Assembly (NCBI GenBank): GCA_044235645.1
Contig: JBIIHQ010000001.1
Span: forward strand, 62,001-126,000
Direction: 5' to 3'
Length of the DNA stretch: 64,000 bases
From: OMIW01 sp044235645
GTDB lineage: Bacteria; Bdellovibrionota_C; UBA2361; OMIW01
The position numbers and the translations under genes are program-made. Below the pieces are notes generated by a model. It made no database searches. It saw nothing but the letters and a program-made list of their open reading frames with translations, and was not told the origin of the DNA. Positions 25,965-34,600 of the stretch are shown here, in pieces (positions within the stretch are counted from its first letter, which is position 1; the number at the start of each line of letters is the position of its first letter).

Positions 25965-27731
25965 ATGATTGCAAAGCGACTCTCTCCCCTCCGCCTTAAA
26001 AGCTCATCTGTCTTGATCCGCCCAGCGCAGGCGACGGCGGTCGTCTTTTTGATCATTCTGGCGATTCGGTCGGCGGTTCGGTTCGAGTTTCGATGGGATA
26101 CCGTCTGGTACCATCTCCCATTCGCCGCTCTTCGTGGTGGGCTTGACTTGCCTTATCACATGAACGAGGCGATGCAGCTGCGTTTTCAGGGATTTCCACC
26201 CCTGCCCCATCTAATTCAGGGAGTTCTGTGGCGCATAACAGGCAGCATACATGCAACGGGCATCGTTAATTATCTGGCCTTCATTTCCTTTCTTGCCTAC
26301 TGTCATACCGTACTTCGAGCCAACGGCTGGCTAGTTGCTTTAATATCCCTTACGGCACCCCTCGTGATTATTCACGCCACGTCTAGTTACGTGGACCTGT
26401 TTGGCAATTCATTTCTTGCTATCGGACTGGCATCTTGCTTCTATCTCGTCCTTTATCCGGGTCGCGCATCCCGAACAATTTTGATTGGCGCGCTGACCGG
26501 AGCGACGGCAGCCGCCTGGTCAAAGTTTCAGCTAGTACCCCTAGCAATGCTCGTCTTTTTCTTTTTGCTCTGTTTTTCCCTCCCCCGTTCGCACGTTTTC
26601 CCGGAACTCACCCGAAGGCAGGTAACGCTCCTGATACTCGTAGGTTCCGTAATTGCGTTGATACCGTACCTCAAGAATATAGTAATATACGGAAATCCTT
26701 TCTGGCCTGTCCGTCTTCCAGTGATTGGGAATAATATACCATATGCAGAACGGATCGACGTGGCGATCCTCAACGAGCGCCCCTCTGCCCTCCGAGACCG
26801 GAGCCAATTCTCACTATTTTTCCGCTCACTGTTCGAGATAAATCACCCAGTACGCTATCCGCATCGACCGCGTTGGATTATCGATCAGGGGAATGCCTCC
26901 ATAGCTTTTCGCAGTGGAGGATTTTGGGTAGTTGGGTCCGTTGTCTACCTGACTTGTTTGCTGATGATGTTGGTCGCCAAACTGGGCAAGAGAGCTCTTG
27001 GGGGAGTCCTTCTAGTTCTCGGTCTGATTCTTTTAATCGCTAAACTACCCCAATCACACGAATTACGTTATTATTTGTGCCTACCGCTCTTTTGGGCCGC
27101 TTCCATAGGCGTACTCTATGGGGATTTGAAGGGCCGATTCCCCGCATTGGTCGATCCGTTCCTTGGGCTCGTTCTCGTCCTGTTCGGCTACATGGTTTCA
27201 GAGAATCGCATGCACTATACGATTGAACGGGTGGGTTATCAGGAAGCAGCGGATTGGTGGGGTGCGTCGCCATGGTGGGGTCGGCTTGAACGAGGAGAGG
27301 AATATTGTGCTGTCAACTTGGCGCCTAAAACTATCCTAATGACTGGACCCACGATGCGCGAGTTTACCATAACCGATCGCACTCACTCCTTTCTATGTCC
27401 GTATCCGAGCACGGTGCTTTCGTCAAACGGCTCTATTTTGCCGCTGAATCAGAATCTGCTATTGACGGAGTCATTAACTCTTCACCAAGAGGGAAAATTT
27501 GAGGATAGCTTGAAAGCCAGTTTGAGAGCCATAGAGCTTAAGCCCGATTTTGCTCTCGCCCATAACAACGCCTGCTCGGCATTGAACAACCTTCGTCGGT
27601 GGAACGACGCGATAGCTGCATGTCTGATTGCTCTCAAAATTGCGCCCGATCTGAGCATAGCGAGGAACAATCTGGAATATGCCCAAAGAATGGCCGCTGA
27701 GACACGGGCTGGGGGAAGAGCCGGGCCATAA
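25965..27731 (+). CDS. GT-C-like membrane glycosyltransferase with C-terminal TPR repeats
   Basis: The first 430 residues or so contain about 10-11 hydrophobic segments. A conserved periplasmic loop after the first helix reads FRWDTVWYHLPFAA, with FQGFPPLPHL later, as in ArnT/PMT-like GT-C enzymes where an acidic residue of the first loop is catalytic (Asp of RWD is the candidate). The last 90 residues form two TPR units (EDSLKASLRAIELKPDFALA; DAIAACLIALKIAPD). GT-C enzymes use polyprenyl-phosphate sugars outside the cytoplasmic membrane. The exact substrate is unknown. The ATG follows AGAGG. The gene is followed by a GT2 and a methyltransferase gene on the same strand. Confidence 0.7.
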   Translation: MIAKRLSPLRLKSSSVLIRPAQATAVVFLIILAIRSAVRFEFRWDTVWYHLPFAALRGGLDLPYHMNEAMQLRFQGFPPLPHLIQGVLWRITGSIHATGIVNYLAFISFLAYCHTVLRANGWLVALISLTAPLVIIHATSSYVDLFGNSFLAIGLASCFYLVLYPGRASRTILIGALTGATAAAWSKFQLVPLAMLVFFFLLCFSLPRSHVFPELTRRQVTLLILVGSVIALIPYLKNIVIYGNPFWPVRLPVIGNNIPYAERIDVAILNERPSALRDRSQFSLFFRSLFEINHPVRYPHRPRWIIDQGNASIAFRSGGFWVVGSVVYLTCLLMMLVAKLGKRALGGVLLVLGLILLIAKLPQSHELRYYLCLPLFWAASIGVLYGDLKGRFPALVDPFLGLVLVLFGYMVSENRMHYTIERVGYQEAADWWGASPWWGRLERGEEYCAVNLAPKTILMTGPTMREFTITDRTHSFLCPYPSTVLSSNGSILPLNQNLLLTESLTLHQEGKFEDSLKASLRAIELKPDFALAHNNACSALNNLRRWNDAIAACLIALKIAPDLSIARNNLEYAQRMAAETRAGGRAGP

Positions 27732-27840
27732 GCTATAATCTTCTTGCTTGTTGGGGGCTGGTTATGTTTAGTTCGGATTGAGGCTTTTACCCATGAAAAA
27801 ACTCGCATCTGTTTGCAAATAAACTGGTAAGATCAACACG

Positions 27841-29148
27841 ATGAACACATCACGAACTCCCCAGAATACCGTCGCCCGAGTAACCCGAGGAGGAGTAGGA
27901 GCGTCATCTTTGGAAGAGGGAGGAGCCGCACGGGCGGTGGATACCTCACTCGAACTCTCAATACTCATGCCGTGCCTTAATGAAGCTGAAACGCTCGCAG
28001 TCTGCATAAAGAAGGCCCGTTCTTTCATTGAACGAGAGGGATTGCGCGCCGAGATCCTGGTTGCCGACAACGGGTCGACAGATGGCTCTCCGGAGATCGC
28101 ACGGAGTCTAGGTGCGCGGGTGGTGGATGTGCCCGTCCGGGGGTACGGGGCGGCTCTCCATTATGGTTCACTTGCGGCTTGGGGTACCTATGTAATCATG
28201 GGCGATTCGGATGATAGTTATGATTTTCAGAATCTGAAACCTTTCCTCGACAAGTTACGAGAGGGGGCTGACCTTGTTATGGGTAACCGATTCCATGGTG
28301 GCATCGCCCCAGGGGCAATGCCGTGGAAGAACCGGTATATCGGCAACCCTATCCTTAGCGGTATCGGTAGATTGTTTTTTCGCTGTCCTGCCGGAGATTT
28401 TCATTGCGGGCTCAGAGGCTATTCCGTTGCCGCCTACCGAGAACTCGACCTTCGCACCACTGGTATGGAGTTTGCCTCGGAGATGGTTATCAAGGCCACG
28501 CTTAGAGGCCAGAAGATCGACGAGGTTCCCACCACGCTGAAACCTGATGGACGATCTCGCCCGCCTCACCTAAGACCGTGGCGTGATGGGTGGCGACACC
28601 TCCGTTTTATGCTTATGTTTAGTCCCCGTTGGCTTTTTCTCTACCCCGGTGCGAGTCTCCTGATCGTCGGTTTGGTTGCCACAATTATTCTCGCCCTCAC
28701 TCCCGTTGCAGTTGCAGGCGTTGTTTTCGACGTTAATACCTTACTTTACTCGTCCAGCATGATTTTAGTAGGCTTTCAGCTCTGTCTGTTTGCTATCTTT
28801 ACCAAGCTGTTTGCCGCTGCCGAAGGGTTGATGCCGAAGGATGATAGGGTAAGTCGGCTTTTTGGGAATAATTTTCTTGAAGTGGGCCTTATTACGGGAG
28901 CGATATTCCTTCTCGGTGGCATCGTGGGCTTCTTTGTTGCGCTTAGTCTGTGGATTAATCAGGGCTTCGGCAACCTCGATACCAGAGTAGCGCTTCGCGT
29001 CGTTATCCCATCCGTTTTGGGGATTGCACTCGGTATTCAGACTATATTTTCGAGCTTCTTTATCAGTATTCTTCAGCTAAAACTTAGGCACGATGATGAG
29101 GGAACAGACCGTGCCCGGTTGTCGCGTGGTGCATTTCAGAATGAGTGA
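27841..29148 (+). CDS. DPM1-like family 2 glycosyltransferase with C-terminal membrane segments
   Basis: This 435-residue protein starts with a 35-residue variable tail and then a GT2 domain: LSILMPCLNEAETL, LVADNGSTDGSPE, and MGDSDDSYDF as the acidic metal site. The stretch ADLVMGNRFHGGI and the acceptor-side CGLRGYSV match dolichol/undecaprenyl-phosphate sugar transferases. Four hydrophobic segments follow from about residue 265, as in enzymes that load a sugar on a lipid phosphate. It probably makes the donor for the neighbouring GT-C-like protein (inference). The stop lies 9 bases before the methyltransferase start. Confidence 0.88.
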   Translation: MNTSRTPQNTVARVTRGGVGASSLEEGGAARAVDTSLELSILMPCLNEAETLAVCIKKARSFIEREGLRAEILVADNGSTDGSPEIARSLGARVVDVPVRGYGAALHYGSLAAWGTYVIMGDSDDSYDFQNLKPFLDKLREGADLVMGNRFHGGIAPGAMPWKNRYIGNPILSGIGRLFFRCPAGDFHCGLRGYSVAAYRELDLRTTGMEFASEMVIKATLRGQKIDEVPTTLKPDGRSRPPHLRPWRDGWRHLRFMLMFSPRWLFLYPGASLLIVGLVATIILALTPVAVAGVVFDVNTLLYSSSMILVGFQLCLFAIFTKLFAAAEGLMPKDDRVSRLFGNNFLEVGLITGAIFLLGGIVGFFVALSLWINQGFGNLDTRVALRVVIPSVLGIALGIQTIFSSFFISILQLKLRHDDEGTDRARLSRGAFQNE

Positions 29149-29157
29149 GAAATCTGT

Positions 29158-29718
29158 ATGAAATACATTGATCGCTTCCTTCAAAGATGGCGTATTAAAG
29201 CTGCAGCAAAGTTTATACCTCCAGGCGCTCGCGTCCTTGATATCGGCTCCTGGCAGGGTGAATTAGCCGATCTGGTGCCCGAGATCGCTGATTATTGGGG
29301 CATTGATCCAAAAGTTGATCTTACGATTTTGGAGGGGCGTAAGAAGCTCGTTCGGGGGTACTTCCCCGATGCTTTGGTTGCCACCGAATCGGGCACCATA
29401 GGCAATTTTAATGCAGTTACGATGCTGGCCGTCCTTGAACATATTCCGATTGACCAGCAGAGTGCCCTCGCGCACAACCTCGCTCGGGTCACCGATTCCT
29501 CTGGTCGTCTCATCATCACGGTCCCTTCGCCGATTGTTGACCGTATACTCCCGATACTTCGGCGGCTCCGCCTCATCGATGGAATGTCACTCGATGAGCA
29601 CTTTGGCTTTGATGTGAACTCCACGGTTGGGACTTTCCAGGATGCTGGCTTTAAATTACTTCATCGGTCGGGGTTTCAATTAGGATGCAATAATCTGTTC
29701 GTGTTTGAGCGGAACTGA
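29158..29718 (+). CDS. Class I SAM-dependent methyltransferase
   Basis: The 186-residue protein has the Rossmann-type SAM site ARVLDIGSWQGELADLVP, the acidic second strand YWGIDPK, and the post-II block AVTMLAVLEHI, as in Methyltransf_11/23 proteins. The rest (LIITVPSPIVDRIL; HFGFDV) is typical of small methyltransferases in surface-glycan loci. The acceptor is unknown. It begins 9 bases after the GT2 stop and is probably in the same transcript. Confidence 0.85.
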   Translation: MKYIDRFLQRWRIKAAAKFIPPGARVLDIGSWQGELADLVPEIADYWGIDPKVDLTILEGRKKLVRGYFPDALVATESGTIGNFNAVTMLAVLEHIPIDQQSALAHNLARVTDSSGRLIITVPSPIVDRILPILRRLRLIDGMSLDEHFGFDVNSTVGTFQDAGFKLLHRSGFQLGCNNLFVFERN

Positions 29719-29763
29719 CGTCCCCCCCGTATTTTAGATACATCTTATTCGATCTGATATGAG

Positions 29764-30036
29764 TTGTGTATCGGAAGGAGATACAGTAAAGGTGTTAAAG
29801 AAGAGATTCTCGGGAAGATTCGGGCTGGACAGAAGGTTTCCGAATTTAGTAAGGCCCACGGGATTAACGAGATTACTGTTCAATCGTGGTTAGTCAGGGA
29901 CACGGGATCATCGGCGGCAGAGACTCTTGAAGTGTAGCGGTTGCGACGGGAGAACAAGGCGGTATTTAAGATCGTTGGGCAGCTGACCTACCGGGCGGAG
30001 GTTCGGGAAAAAAATCACCGCCATGGCAGCCACTGA
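29764..30036 (+). pseudogene. Broken IS3-family transposase OrfA
   Basis: Reading from 29764, the frame gives RRYSKGVKEEILGKIRAG, then VSEFSKAHGINEITVQSWL, the helix-turn-helix of IS3-type OrfA, and is cut by TAG at 29935-29937. The same frame continues with RLRRENKAVFKIVGQLTYRA and ends at TGA 30034. The second part is the Leu-zipper-like LRREN region of OrfA. The internal stop makes it a pseudogene. It partly overlaps the OrfB fragment in the usual IS3 arrangement, with OrfB starting in another frame. Confidence 0.75.
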
Positions 30037-30247
30037 GAAAGGCACCAAGAGCAGCCTTGCTCGAGAGCTTGGTGTCAGTCGCTCCAGTCTCTACTATCGC
30101 CCCAAGAAGCCAGATAAGGACGAAGCCCTGAGGCGTGAGATTGAAGCCCTTCAGCTCAAGCCTGACTTCACCCTCGCGATAAACAATCTTGCTTGGGCTC
30201 AGCAAGGGCGGACGGAGGCTGGGAAACAAAGACCTGCTGAGAAGTAG
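30023..30247 (+). pseudogene. OrfB transposase N-terminus joined to a TPR-protein tail
   Basis: The 74-codon frame begins with about 43 residues of IS3-type OrfB (TKSSLARELGVSRSSLYYRP, then KKPDKDEALRREIEAL) and continues without interruption into QLKPDFTLAINNLAWAQQG, a TPR C-terminus like the IELKPDFALAHNN tail of the GT-C-like protein at 25965. The DDE catalytic domain is absent. The junction near 30150 marks either a deletion or insertion of the element into a TPR gene whose front is lost. It is unlikely to be functional, though it is open. Confidence 0.7.
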
Positions 30248-30333
30248 TTGGGATGGAGGATCGCCTTTACAACCGGAGAGGAAGGTCGGAGATGTTTTGC
30301 TGCCGTCCGTGTCCTAAAAGTTGAGCCCCGTCA

Positions 30334-31569
30334 TCAAATCTCCACCAACCCCGGTGGCCTCTCCCCCTCTCCGAGCTTCACCAGGTCCGCCTTGGTGTAC
30401 AGAATATGGTGAGTCTTGTGCCACTCCGTTGGGTAGTAGTTCTTAATCCGATTGAGCTGAAATCTGACCGGGGTGTTGATGTATCGGGCGGTCTCTGCCT
30501 TTGTGTAATACCAGAACGAGTTTGAATTCCAGAAGCTGACGTGGGTTGGATCTTGGAATGCTCCCCGGCCATCGGTTGAGGGGACGTAGATGAGAAACCA
30601 ACCGTTCGGTGCGAGGCAGCGGTGAGCCTCCTTCATCACGTGGATGGGGTTTCTCAGGTGCTCAAGAGCATCGTGAGCTCGAAATAGTCCGACAGATCCT
30701 GACTCTATCGGCCAGGTCTCATCGAGATTCGCAATAATGTCGGCGTTCTGAACGTCGATACTTTCGTATCCGGCTGGCTTGCTGTGCCCTCCACAAAGAT
30801 CGATCTTTCTCAGTCCCTCAACATCGCACCACCGCTCAACGAGGGGGTAAATATACCTATCGTGAAGCTCGAGGGTCTGCTCCTGGATGGTTTTGTTCTC
30901 CTCTCCGTAGCAGGTGTTCCCAGGATGCATGTGATAAATATAGAGTGGCTTATCGATATGCCTGACCGTCCCATTCAGATAGGTCCGGGCGAGAATCTCC
31001 TGATCGTCGAGCACCCGCATCGACTCGTTGTGCCCTCCGATACGGGCGTAGAAGTCCCGCCGCCAGGCTCGCACGTGGTTGGGAGCATACCAAATCTTGC
31101 TAAACGCGGCGGGGGAGGGAGGAAACGCGAGTTGTTCGGTATACTGCTTTCCGTCGAGTTCGAAAGGACGCGATCGCCATCCATACGCCTCGCCGAAGAT
31201 GTAAGGTGAGCCGTCTTCCTTGACGTTACAAAAGTTTGAGTAGGCAAAATCGACCCCCTGGTCAAAAGCGGCGGCGAGCTCTTCGAGCGCATCTGGGGTC
31301 AGTTCATCATCGTGGTCGACCTCTACGAGAATCTCACCCCGGCATGAGAGGCAGGCGTGCTTTTTGAGGTAGCCGATCTCGTTTCGCGTTGCATCTCGTG
31401 GCGGGACAACCCGGACCTGAGGCAGAGAGACGGGAGGCTTCTGACCGAGCATCGAGCCATTCGGAACGATGACCCACTCGAAGTCCTGGAAGGTCTGTCG
31501 TCGCAAACTTGCCTCGAGCCGGGGCAGGTGGTTAAATCGATGCGATGGTGTGAAAATTGAGAATTTCAT
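30334..31569 (-). CDS. Fusion of family 2 glycosyltransferase and SAM methyltransferase
   Basis: Residues 1 to about 240 are a GT2 domain: FSIFTPSHRFNHLPRLEASL, DFEWVIVPNGS, and the acidic site ILVEVDHDDELTP. From about residue 260 a methyltransferase domain follows: RKIDLCGGHSKPAGYESIDV, LFRAHDALEHLRN and MKEAHRCLAPNGWFLIYVPS. The DLCGG replaces the usual DLGCG in the SAM-binding loop. Such bifunctional proteins occur in polysaccharide loci, where one polypeptide adds and methylates a sugar. The ATG at 31569 places the first strand right at the start. It is divergent from the trigger-factor-like gene, with a 54-base gap. Confidence 0.85.
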   Translation of the reverse strand: MKFSIFTPSHRFNHLPRLEASLRRQTFQDFEWVIVPNGSMLGQKPPVSLPQVRVVPPRDATRNEIGYLKKHACLSCRGEILVEVDHDDELTPDALEELAAAFDQGVDFAYSNFCNVKEDGSPYIFGEAYGWRSRPFELDGKQYTEQLAFPPSPAAFSKIWYAPNHVRAWRRDFYARIGGHNESMRVLDDQEILARTYLNGTVRHIDKPLYIYHMHPGNTCYGEENKTIQEQTLELHDRYIYPLVERWCDVEGLRKIDLCGGHSKPAGYESIDVQNADIIANLDETWPIESGSVGLFRAHDALEHLRNPIHVMKEAHRCLAPNGWFLIYVPSTDGRGAFQDPTHVSFWNSNSFWYYTKAETARYINTPVRFQLNRIKNYYPTEWHKTHHILYTKADLVKLGEGERPPGLVEI

Positions 31570-31623
31570 TGGCTGTCGGGGTGCGGATATCGGTGATAAA
31601 GAAAACGAGGTGATGGAACAACT

Positions 31624-32601
31624 ATGCGTTCAACCAAATCAGATCTCAACGAGTTCAAAAAACATCTGACCGTCTCTCTTTCAATAGACGCCTCTTGCGA
31701 GCCGATATCAGCGAGTGATTCCGGTCAAGGGGATGCATTGGGGCACGCTGTCACGGAGAGAGTCACTCCCGTAGTCCCGCAGGGAAGGGCGGTTATCGAG
31801 ATTTCAAGCGCGTGGATGGCGTCCTCTTTTAAGAATGCCCTTAAGACGGTGAGGGACTCCTCAATCATCGTTCCCGGCTTTCGTCCGGGCAAGGTGCCCC
31901 CGGAGATCCTCCGAAAAAGGAAAACTCCGATTGCAACCGATACCATGCAGAACTGGATCCTGCAAGATTTGGGTGAGGTTCTTGGCTCCTACGACTCGTT
32001 TCAGATAGTGGCGCCGGGAACGTTCTCCTTTGAACCATCGTGGAGAGAGGGAGAGCCATTCACGGTCGAGGCGACCTTCGCTTGTTGGTCCCTTCCCGAG
32101 CTCAGTATCGATGAGTTATGCGCGACAATAGCCCGAGAGGCGAGCAGCCAGGGGCAGGTATTAGATGGGGAAGAGGGCGCGTCAGAGTGGTTACGTGGCA
32201 TGCTGGGGCAGCTCATCGCCCCCTACATCTCCTCGGATGTTCTGGAGGTAGCAACCCAATCGTACCTTGACCAAAGAGGTGGCGAAGGGAGCCAGGAGGA
32301 GCGAGAGGCGGCGCGCGTTGCCGTGTGTCGCAATCTCGGCGCTGCCTTTGTGATTAAGCGGCTCGGTATCGAGGTTTCAGAGGAGGAGCTCAAAAAGAAT
32401 ATTGGGGTAATTGCCGCTGCCGAGGGAATGAGTTTTTATGACCTCTACGATGGTTTAATTGAGGAGGGAGGGGTTGAAACGTACCGTCAGCACCTCCAGA
32501 TTATGGGAGCTTTATCCGCAATGTCTCGGCGGGTGATTGCGCTCCAGGAGGGGGAGATTACTGCCTCAGGTGACAACAGTCAGGAGGTAGGCGCCCCCTA
32601 A
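31624..32601 (+). CDS. Trigger-factor-like chaperone lacking the PPIase domain
   Basis: The 325-residue protein resembles trigger factor in its N-terminal domain: RAVIEISSAWMASSFKNALK, then the ribosome-binding signature GFRPGKVP at residues 85-92, and later a FTVEATF strand leading to LPELSID. In normal trigger factor (about 430 residues) the FKBP-type PPIase domain would follow; here the chain goes directly into a helical C-terminal arm-like region (LRGMLGQLIAPYISSDVLEV; AAFVIKRLGIEVSEEELKKN). The deletion of about 100 residues accounts for the length. It would bind nascent chains at the ribosomal tunnel. The ATG is preceded by GAGGTGAT. Whether a full-length tig exists elsewhere is not known. 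Confidence 0.8.
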   Translation: MRSTKSDLNEFKKHLTVSLSIDASCEPISASDSGQGDALGHAVTERVTPVVPQGRAVIEISSAWMASSFKNALKTVRDSSIIVPGFRPGKVPPEILRKRKTPIATDTMQNWILQDLGEVLGSYDSFQIVAPGTFSFEPSWREGEPFTVEATFACWSLPELSIDELCATIAREASSQGQVLDGEEGASEWLRGMLGQLIAPYISSDVLEVATQSYLDQRGGEGSQEEREAARVAVCRNLGAAFVIKRLGIEVSEEELKKNIGVIAAAEGMSFYDLYDGLIEEGGVETYRQHLQIMGALSAMSRRVIALQEGEITASGDNSQEVGAP

Positions 32602-32738
32602 TCGCGGTGTATGTCGAGGTGTCGAGCCTTGTCCTCGGGAACTCGACGGGGAGAACCGAAGGAATGATCTGGAGGGAGAAGCGCTCGGAGTCGTCACAAA
32701 ACGCCGAACTCTTCGGAGGTTTGGGCTGTTGTGCGATG

Positions 32739-32768
32739 ACGACTCCGAATGTTACGACTCCGAATGTT
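32739..32768. repeat. Two tandem copies of a 15-bp sequence at the fabI stop
   Basis: ACGACTCCGAATGTT occurs twice head to tail (32739-32753 and 32754-32768), spanning the fabI stop codon at 32752-32754. The duplication sits right at the end of the coding sequence, so the C-terminus may have been shortened or altered by slippage. Confidence 0.7.
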
Positions 32769-33672
32769 CGGGAAAGAGATCATTATCCGAAACGCTCATA
32801 CCCATCGCGTGGTAGCCGTGGTCAACATGGACGATGCTGCCGGTAATACCTGAGGCTAACGGACTGCCCAAAAAGAGGGCAGCATGAGCGACCTGAGTCG
32901 CTGATATCGCGGCGGGAATGGGAGAGTTTTTCGCACAATAAGAGACCATCCTATCGATAAAACCGATGGCCGAAGCAGCCCGCGATGCCAGAGGGCCCGC
33001 AGAAACGCAATTCACCCGGACGCCAAAGCGACGGCCCGCTTCAAATGCGAGCACTTGGGTGTCGCTCTCGAGCGCTGCCTTAGCCGATGACATGCCACCA
33101 CCATACCCAGGGATAACTCGCTCGCCCGCCAGATAGCTTAATGAAAGAAATGATCCACCTTCCCGCATCAAGGGAGCAAGGTGGCGAACGAAGGAGACCA
33201 TCGAATAGCTGCTCGCGCTGATGGCATCGAGGTATCCCCGCCGTGAGGTCTCTATCAGGGGCTTTTTTACCTCAGGGCCGTTTGCGAGCGAGTGTACGAC
33301 GATGTCGAGTGGTTTATCGCCGAAGTCCTTTACCAAGCTCTCTGCGAGTCCCGCTATCGAAAAATCACCACACTCCTTGTAGCGGCGGCTCTCAGTTATT
33401 TCTGCGGGTGCATCGGCGATGGTATCGAAGGCCGCATCCAGGGGGTATATCCGCTCGAACTCAAGGAGGCGTCCGTCTGAAAGTTCGCGGGCGGCATCTA
33501 TCTTGCCCCGCTGGAGGAGTGCTTTAAAAATGTTAAGCGCTGGGGGCCATGTTGCCACTGAAACGGAGGCACCGGCTTCCGCAAACGCCTTGGCTATCGC
33601 AAAGCCAAAACCCGCATCATCAGCGACACCTGCCACCAACACTCGCTTTCCTTTTAGGTCGAATGACACCAT
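32752..33672 (-). CDS. fabI: Plant-type enoyl-[acyl-carrier-protein] reductase (NADH)
   Basis: This 306-residue short-chain-dehydrogenase-fold enzyme reduces trans-2-enoyl-ACP in fatty acid elongation. Nucleotide binding is at VLVAGVADDAGFGFAIAKA, and the active-site Tyr and Lys lie in IPGYGGGMSSAKAALESD. This block and an insertion after the second strand (about residues 45-85, YPLDAAFDTIADAP) are hallmarks of the longer plant, apicomplexan, chlamydial and cyanobacterial ENR rather than the 262-residue E. coli type. The insertion explains the extra length. The ATG at 33672 follows CGGAG 8 bases upstream; the frame is open 44 codons farther upstream but without features. Confidence 0.93.
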   Translation of the reverse strand: MVSFDLKGKRVLVAGVADDAGFGFAIAKAFAEAGASVSVATWPPALNIFKALLQRGKIDAARELSDGRLLEFERIYPLDAAFDTIADAPAEITESRRYKECGDFSIAGLAESLVKDFGDKPLDIVVHSLANGPEVKKPLIETSRRGYLDAISASSYSMVSFVRHLAPLMREGGSFLSLSYLAGERVIPGYGGGMSSAKAALESDTQVLAFEAGRRFGVRVNCVSAGPLASRAASAIGFIDRMVSYCAKNSPIPAAISATQVAHAALFLGSPLASGITGSIVHVDHGYHAMGMSVSDNDLFPEHSES

Positions 33673-33809
33673 AGTTGAGACTCCGCTGGTAAATTGCTGG
33701 GTGATTGATAACAAAGAGCTTTGGTGGCAAAAGCTCCCATTGAATTTAAAAATAGCACGCAGTCGGGCGTAAGATGGGCGCACGTAAGGCGAACAGCGGA
33801 ACACACGGC

Positions 33810-33836
33810 ATCCCCCGCAAGGGCTCTGCGGGGGAT
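33810..33836. other. Strong inverted repeat between fabI and nadD
   Basis: ATCCCCCGCA and TGCGGGGGAT form a perfect 10-bp stem with a 7-base loop (AGGGCTC) in the divergent fabI-nadD spacer. No T tract follows on either strand. As it lies between divergent start sites it is not in a usual terminator position and could be a protein-binding site, a 5' leader structure or a palindromic repeat family member. Confidence 0.65.
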
Positions 33837-33938
33837 TCTACTGAGTTGAGCAGCGAGATTCAACCGGGTGCTTTTATCGACGTCTCACGGTGAAGATTAA
33901 CGAGGAGAGTCGAGAAGGTAGCTGAAGAGGGGTAAGCG

Positions 33939-34580
33939 ATGGAAAGGCAAAACGGAGACACTCCTTTTGGTGCGAAGGTCGGGATTGCGGGGGGAGCCTT
34001 TGATCCGCCCCATTATGGGCACCTTGTGTTGGCAGCTATTGCTCTCAACAGCGGGGCGGTCGATGAGGTCTGGTTGGTCCCATCGGGGAATCGTCCCGAT
34101 AAGATGTATCGGGTATCGCTCGAAGAGCGTCTGGAGTTGTTGCGTCTCTTGGTCGAATCAGGAGTTCCTTCGGATGAACGCCGGGTACAGATTTCGCTTA
34201 TCGAGATTGAGGAGCCCGGGATTATTGGCACGGTTGAGCTCTTTCGAGCGTTACGCGTGCGCCATCCGGAGCGCACATTTCGGGCGATTATCGGTTCGGA
34301 CCTTGTGAGGGACCTCCCTCGATGGCGGCATGGAGAGGTACTGCGAAAAGAGGTCCCTTTCGTGGTTGTACCGCGGCCTCACGTGGGAGGTGACAGCATG
34401 AAGGCGCCACCGGATGGGTTGGGGAAATTTCAGCTCGAATGGGTGTCGAGCGAGTTCTCCTCAATGGTCTCGAGTTCCATCGTGCGAGATGCCCTTGAGA
34501 GGGGAGTAAGCGTGATGGGGCTGATGCCAGCGACGCTTATTGATTTCGTCAAGCGCCACGGACTTTACGGAACTCGTTGA
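33939..34580 (+). CDS. nadD: Nicotinate-nucleotide adenylyltransferase
   Basis: NadD adenylates nicotinate mononucleotide to deamido-NAD+, the substrate of NadE. The 213-residue protein has the nucleotidyltransferase motif GGAFDPPHYGHLVLA (GxFDPxHxGH), VWLVPSGNRPDK, the IIGSDLVRDLPRW core and the C-terminal SSSIVRDAL corresponding to (I/S)S(S/T)x(I/V)R. It is cytoplasmic. The ATG at 33939 lies after GGGGTAAGCG, a weak ribosome-binding site. It converges on the repeat protein gene with a 20-base gap. Confidence 0.94.
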   Translation: MERQNGDTPFGAKVGIAGGAFDPPHYGHLVLAAIALNSGAVDEVWLVPSGNRPDKMYRVSLEERLELLRLLVESGVPSDERRVQISLIEIEEPGIIGTVELFRALRVRHPERTFRAIIGSDLVRDLPRWRHGEVLRKEVPFVVVPRPHVGGDSMKAPPDGLGKFQLEWVSSEFSSMVSSSIVRDALERGVSVMGLMPATLIDFVKRHGLYGTR

Positions 34581-34600
34581 CGGGCGACCCCGTCCTTCTT

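Noticed and set aside
32601..32751. Possible small gene between the trigger-factor-like gene and fabI
   Set aside because: The 79-codon frame overlaps the fabI 3' end and shows no features; the region looks like a convergent spacer.
33673..33804. N-terminal extension of FabI to 33804 as a transit-like peptide
   Set aside because: Plant ENR has a transit peptide, but here a ribosome-binding site sits before ATG 33672 and the extension has no ribosome-binding site of note.
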